DNA of 8,193 nucleotides from positions 1-8,193 of the forward strand of contig DNFG01000094.1 in assembly GCA_003487005.1 (NCBI GenBank), in the 5' to 3' direction. The DNA comes from Bryobacterales bacterium (lineage in GTDB: Bacteria; Acidobacteriota; Terriglobia; Bryobacterales; Bryobacteraceae). Below, one piece after another: positions 5,794 through 8,193 of the stretch. The notes under the pieces were generated by a model. It saw only the letters and a list, made by a program, of their open reading frames with translations, had not been told where the DNA came from and did no database searches. The position numbers were made by a program, and so were the translations under genes. The first letter of the stretch is position 1. Each line of letters opens with the position of its first letter.

Positions 5794-6471
5794 ATGCTCC
5801 AGGTTGAAGACATTGCAAAAAGCTACGCGACGCCGGGAGGCGATCTGCGGATCCTGCACGGGGTGACATTCCGGCTGGAAGAAGGGGAAGCTCTGGCCGT
5901 GATGGGCCCGAGCGGCTGCGGCAAATCCACTTTGCTGCAGATTCTCGGGGCGCTGGAACCGCCGACGGGCGGGTCCGTGGCGCTGGACGGCGTGGACCCC
6001 TACAAACTGCCTGAACCCGAGCAGGCGCTGTTCCGGAATACGCGGGTTGGGTTTGTGTTTCAGGACCACAGTCTGCTGCCGCAGTTGACTGTGGTGGAGA
6101 ACGTGCTGACGCCGCTGCTGGTGGGACCGCGGGATCCGGAGGCGCCGGCGCGCGCGCGAAGGCTGCTGGATGAAGTGGGGCTGTCACACCGGTTGCGGCA
6201 CCGGCCGGGCGAACTGTCCGGCGGCGAAAAGCAGCGCGTGGCGATTGCGCGGGCGTTGATCCGGCAACCGAAACTGCTGCTGTGCGACGAGCCGACGGGC
6301 AATCTGGACCAGGAATCGGCGACGAACGTGGCGGCGCTGCTGGATCAACTGCAGAAGGAGCGGCGGATGTCGATCGTGCTGGTCACCCACAGCAGCGAAC
6401 TGGCGGCGCGCTTCGGGCGGCAGGCGTCGCTGGCGGGCGGGGTGATGACGGAGAGCGCGGGTCAGCAATGA
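5794..6471 (+). CDS. ABC transporter ATP-binding protein, LolD/MacB type
   Basis: This 225-residue ATPase would power the permease encoded next. All nucleotide-binding motifs are present and intact: Walker [10 protein letters not shown] (38-46), Q-loop Gln90 in FQDHSLL, signature LSGGEKQR (141-148), Walker B LLLCDEP (161-167) followed by TGNLD (168-172), and the switch histidine His199 in LVTHSSEL. The DEPTGNLD form together with the short length is characteristic of the LolD/MacB/FtsE group, whose partners are FtsX-type permeases and which move lipids, lipoproteins, peptides or drugs by a mechanical mode rather than through a classic channel. It starts 36 nt after the glycosyltransferase stop; an in-frame ATG at 5767 is followed at once by a stop, which leaves ATG 5794 as the start. 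Only a weak ribosome binding site (GGGG around 5777) is seen. Confidence 0.95.
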   Translation: MLQVEDIAKSYATPGGDLRILHGVTFRLEEGEALAVMGPSGCGKSTLLQILGALEPPTGGSVALDGVDPYKLPEPEQALFRNTRVGFVFQDHSLLPQLTVVENVLTPLLVGPRDPEAPARARRLLDEVGLSHRLRHRPGELSGGEKQRVAIARALIRQPKLLLCDEPTGNLDQESATNVAALLDQLQKERRMSIVLVTHSSELAARFGRQASLAGGVMTESAGQQ

Positions 6472-8193
6472 ATGGCCTGATCTACCTGAAGAGGTCGCTG
6501 GCCTGGTATTCGCGCACGAATCTGGCGATTCTGGGCGGGGCGGCGATCGCGACGGCCGTCCTCTGCGGAGCGCTGCTGACCGGGCATTCGGTGCGCACTA
6601 GTCTGCACCAGTTGGCGGTGGGCCGGTTGGGGGCCACCGAACAGGCGCTGATCGGGCGGAACTTCTTCCGCGCCTCGCTGGCCGACGAATTCCGGGACCC
6701 GTTTCGGGCGGTGCCGCTGATTGCGCTGGAGGGGGCGGCGGTCCACCAAAGTTCGCAGAAGAGGGCGAACCGGGTGGCGATTTTTGGGGTGGATGACCGG
6801 TTTTACAGCTTTCATGGGGCACCGGCGCAGGCAGCGTCGGGCCGCGCGGTTATGCTGAGTCCTGCGCTGGCGCGCGAATTTGGCGCGGCGACGGGGGACA
6901 GCTTGCTGCTGCGGTTCGAGGAGCCCTCGGATATCCCGCGCGAGTTCCTGCAAGGGCGGCGTGATGACGTGGCGAGGACGATCCGGTTCGAGGTGGCGGA
7001 CCCGGTGGCGCCGCCAGTGCAGCCGGAGTTTTCGCTCTCCCCGTCGCAAGGCGAACTGCGAGCGGTGTACGTCTCGCTTGAATTTCTGGGAAAGGAACTG
7101 AAGCAGGAGGGCCGGGCGAACACGATTCTGCTGTCGGGCGGGACGGCGGAGGCGGCGGTCCGGCGGCTTCAGGAGCGGTTCCGGCTGGAGGATCTGGGGC
7201 TGACGTTGCGCGAGTTGGACGGGCGCGGGTGGGCCCTCGAGCACCGGAGCACGTTAATCGACGACAGGACGGCTGAGCGCGCGCTGGCGCTGGGCAAGAC
7301 GCTGGGGGTGCTGCAACGGCCGTTGTCGACATACCTGGCGAGTTCGATCCGGGCGCGGGGGCGGGCGGTGCCGTACTCGCTGGTTACCGGGGCTGACGAG
7401 CGCACGCTGGCGGAATTGAACGGCGACCGGCCACTTGCGCGGGTCGAAGGGACACCGGTACTGCTGAACGAGTGGGCGGCCACGGATCTGGGCGCGCGGG
7501 CGGGTGACAAAGTGGAACTGGAATTTCTGCTCTGGGGTGGAACCGGCGAACTGAATACCGGCCGGGCGGAGTTCCAGGTGGCGGGCATTGCGCCGATGCG
7601 CGGATTGGCCGCGGACCGCACCGTGGCGCCCGAGTACCCCGGAATCACCGACCAGATGTCGCTGGGCAGTTGGGATCCGCCGTTTCCCGTGGATTTGAAG
7701 AGGATCCGGCCGAAAGACGAGGAGTATTGGGACCGCTACCGGACGGCACCGAAGGCCTGGATCCCGATTGAGATAGCACGGAAGCTTTGGGGTTCTCGGC
7801 ATGGATCGGTGACCTCGATCCGGTACGCGGAGGACCCGGCGGAGTTGGTGCAGGCGCTGCGGGCGGAGATGGATCCTCTGGCCGGGGGATTCACGCTGCT
7901 TGAAGTGAGGCGGCAGGCTCTGGAGAGTGCGCTGGGATCGACTGATTTCGGCGAATATTTCCTCTATTTCAGCTTCTTTGTAATGGTTTCGGCGCTGTTT
8001 TTGATGGGTTTGTTCTTCCGGCTGGGGGTGGAGCAGCGGCAGCGTGAAGTGGGGCTGTTGCACGCACTGGGTTTGAATCAGCGGCAGGTGCGGGGCATGT
8101 TGCTGCAGGAAGGGATGGTGCTGGCGGCGGCGGGGACCGCGGTGGGGATTCCGCTGGGCTTGGGCTACGCGGGTCTGGTGCTGTATGGGCTGC
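6468..8193 (+). CDS. ABC transporter permease, FtsX/MacB type, cut by the window edge
   Basis: The frame starting at ATG 6468 stays open for 575 codons to the end of the window; the C-terminus is missing. The start overlaps the stop of the ATPase gene in the sequence ATGA, so the two subunits are translationally coupled. An N-terminal transmembrane helix (about residues 19-39) is followed by a long external domain of about 450 residues (40-493). A second membrane helix (about 498-518) comes next, then the cytoplasmic coupling segment EQRQREVGLLHALGLNQRQV (522-541), the FtsX-family hallmark that contacts the ATPase, and a third membrane helix from about 550. The external domain is about twice the usual size of the MacB periplasmic domain (roughly 200-240 residues). 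With its ATPase it could extract a lipid, glycolipid or peptide from the inner membrane or drive export through an outer-membrane partner. The family is well supported; the substrate is inferred only from neighbours. Confidence 0.9.
   Translation, partial: MNGLIYLKRSLAWYSRTNLAILGGAAIATAVLCGALLTGHSVRTSLHQLAVGRLGATEQALIGRNFFRASLADEFRDPFRAVPLIALEGAAVHQSSQKRANRVAIFGVDDRFYSFHGAPAQAASGRAVMLSPALAREFGAATGDSLLLRFEEPSDIPREFLQGRRDDVARTIRFEVADPVAPPVQPEFSLSPSQGELRAVYVSLEFLGKELKQEGRANTILLSGGTAEAAVRRLQERFRLEDLGLTLRELDGRGWALEHRSTLIDDRTAERALALGKTLGVLQRPLSTYLASSIRARGRAVPYSLVTGADERTLAELNGDRPLARVEGTPVLLNEWAATDLGARAGDKVELEFLLWGGTGELNTGRAEFQVAGIAPMRGLAADRTVAPEYPGITDQMSLGSWDPPFPVDLKRIRPKDEEYWDRYRTAPKAWIPIEIARKLWGSRHGSVTSIRYAEDPAELVQALRAEMDPLAGGFTLLEVRRQALESALGSTDFGEYFLYFSFFVMVSALFLMGLFFRLGVEQRQREVGLLHALGLNQRQVRGMLLQEGMVLAAAGTAVGIPLGLGYAGLVLYGL

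Noticed and set aside
1..8193. CRISPR arrays, insertion sequences, tRNA or rRNA genes
   Set aside because: I saw no direct repeat arrays, transposase motifs, cloverleaf-like segments or rRNA sequence in the window.

Overview
This 8.2 kb window is GC-rich, and its codons strongly favour G or C in the third position (GCG, CTG, CGG, GTG). It looks like a bacterial chromosome of an Acidobacteriota-like (for example Bryobacterales/Solibacter-type) or Planctomycetota-like organism. That placement rests on base composition and on my recollection that the glycosyltransferase and FtsX-type permease resemble proteins from those groups. It is an inference and not proof; the large extracytoplasmic domain of the permease does imply a cell envelope of the Gram-negative kind.

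Layout. The left edge (1-60) holds what looks like the first 14 codons of a gene that runs leftward out of the window, preceded by a perfect AGGAGG ribosome binding site. Positions 166-1602 (minus strand) encode a membrane methyl-accepting chemotaxis protein with an unusually short or absent HAMP region. A 298-bp divergent intergenic region (1603-1900) follows. It is rich in inverted repeats: an 8-bp stem closing a 48-nt interior, a terminator-like hairpin with a short T run, a 14-bp perfect palindrome and two small inverted repeats near the start of the rightward genes.

From 1901 to the right edge lies one tightly packed rightward gene cluster of five genes: a LuxE-like acyl-adenylating enzyme (1901-2998), a LuxC-like acyl reductase of the aldehyde dehydrogenase superfamily (2998-4440, overlapping its neighbour by 1 nt), a family-4-type (GT-B) glycosyltransferase (4447-5757), a LolD/MacB-type ABC ATPase (5794-6471) and an FtsX/MacB-type ABC permease (6468 to beyond the window end, overlapping by an ATGA junction). 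The permease is open to the right edge, so its C-terminus is missing.

How the genes may work together: in luminous bacteria LuxE activates a fatty acid and LuxC reduces the acyl group to a fatty aldehyde. No luciferase (luxAB) or thioesterase (luxD) gene is visible here; instead the pair is joined to a glycosyltransferase and an ABC exporter or lipid-extraction pair. The simplest reading is a pathway that makes an acyl-derived aldehyde (or alcohol), glycosylates it or a product of it, and moves the product through or out of the inner membrane. The individual families are recognisable; the combined function is an inference and is the main candidate for an undescribed system in this window.
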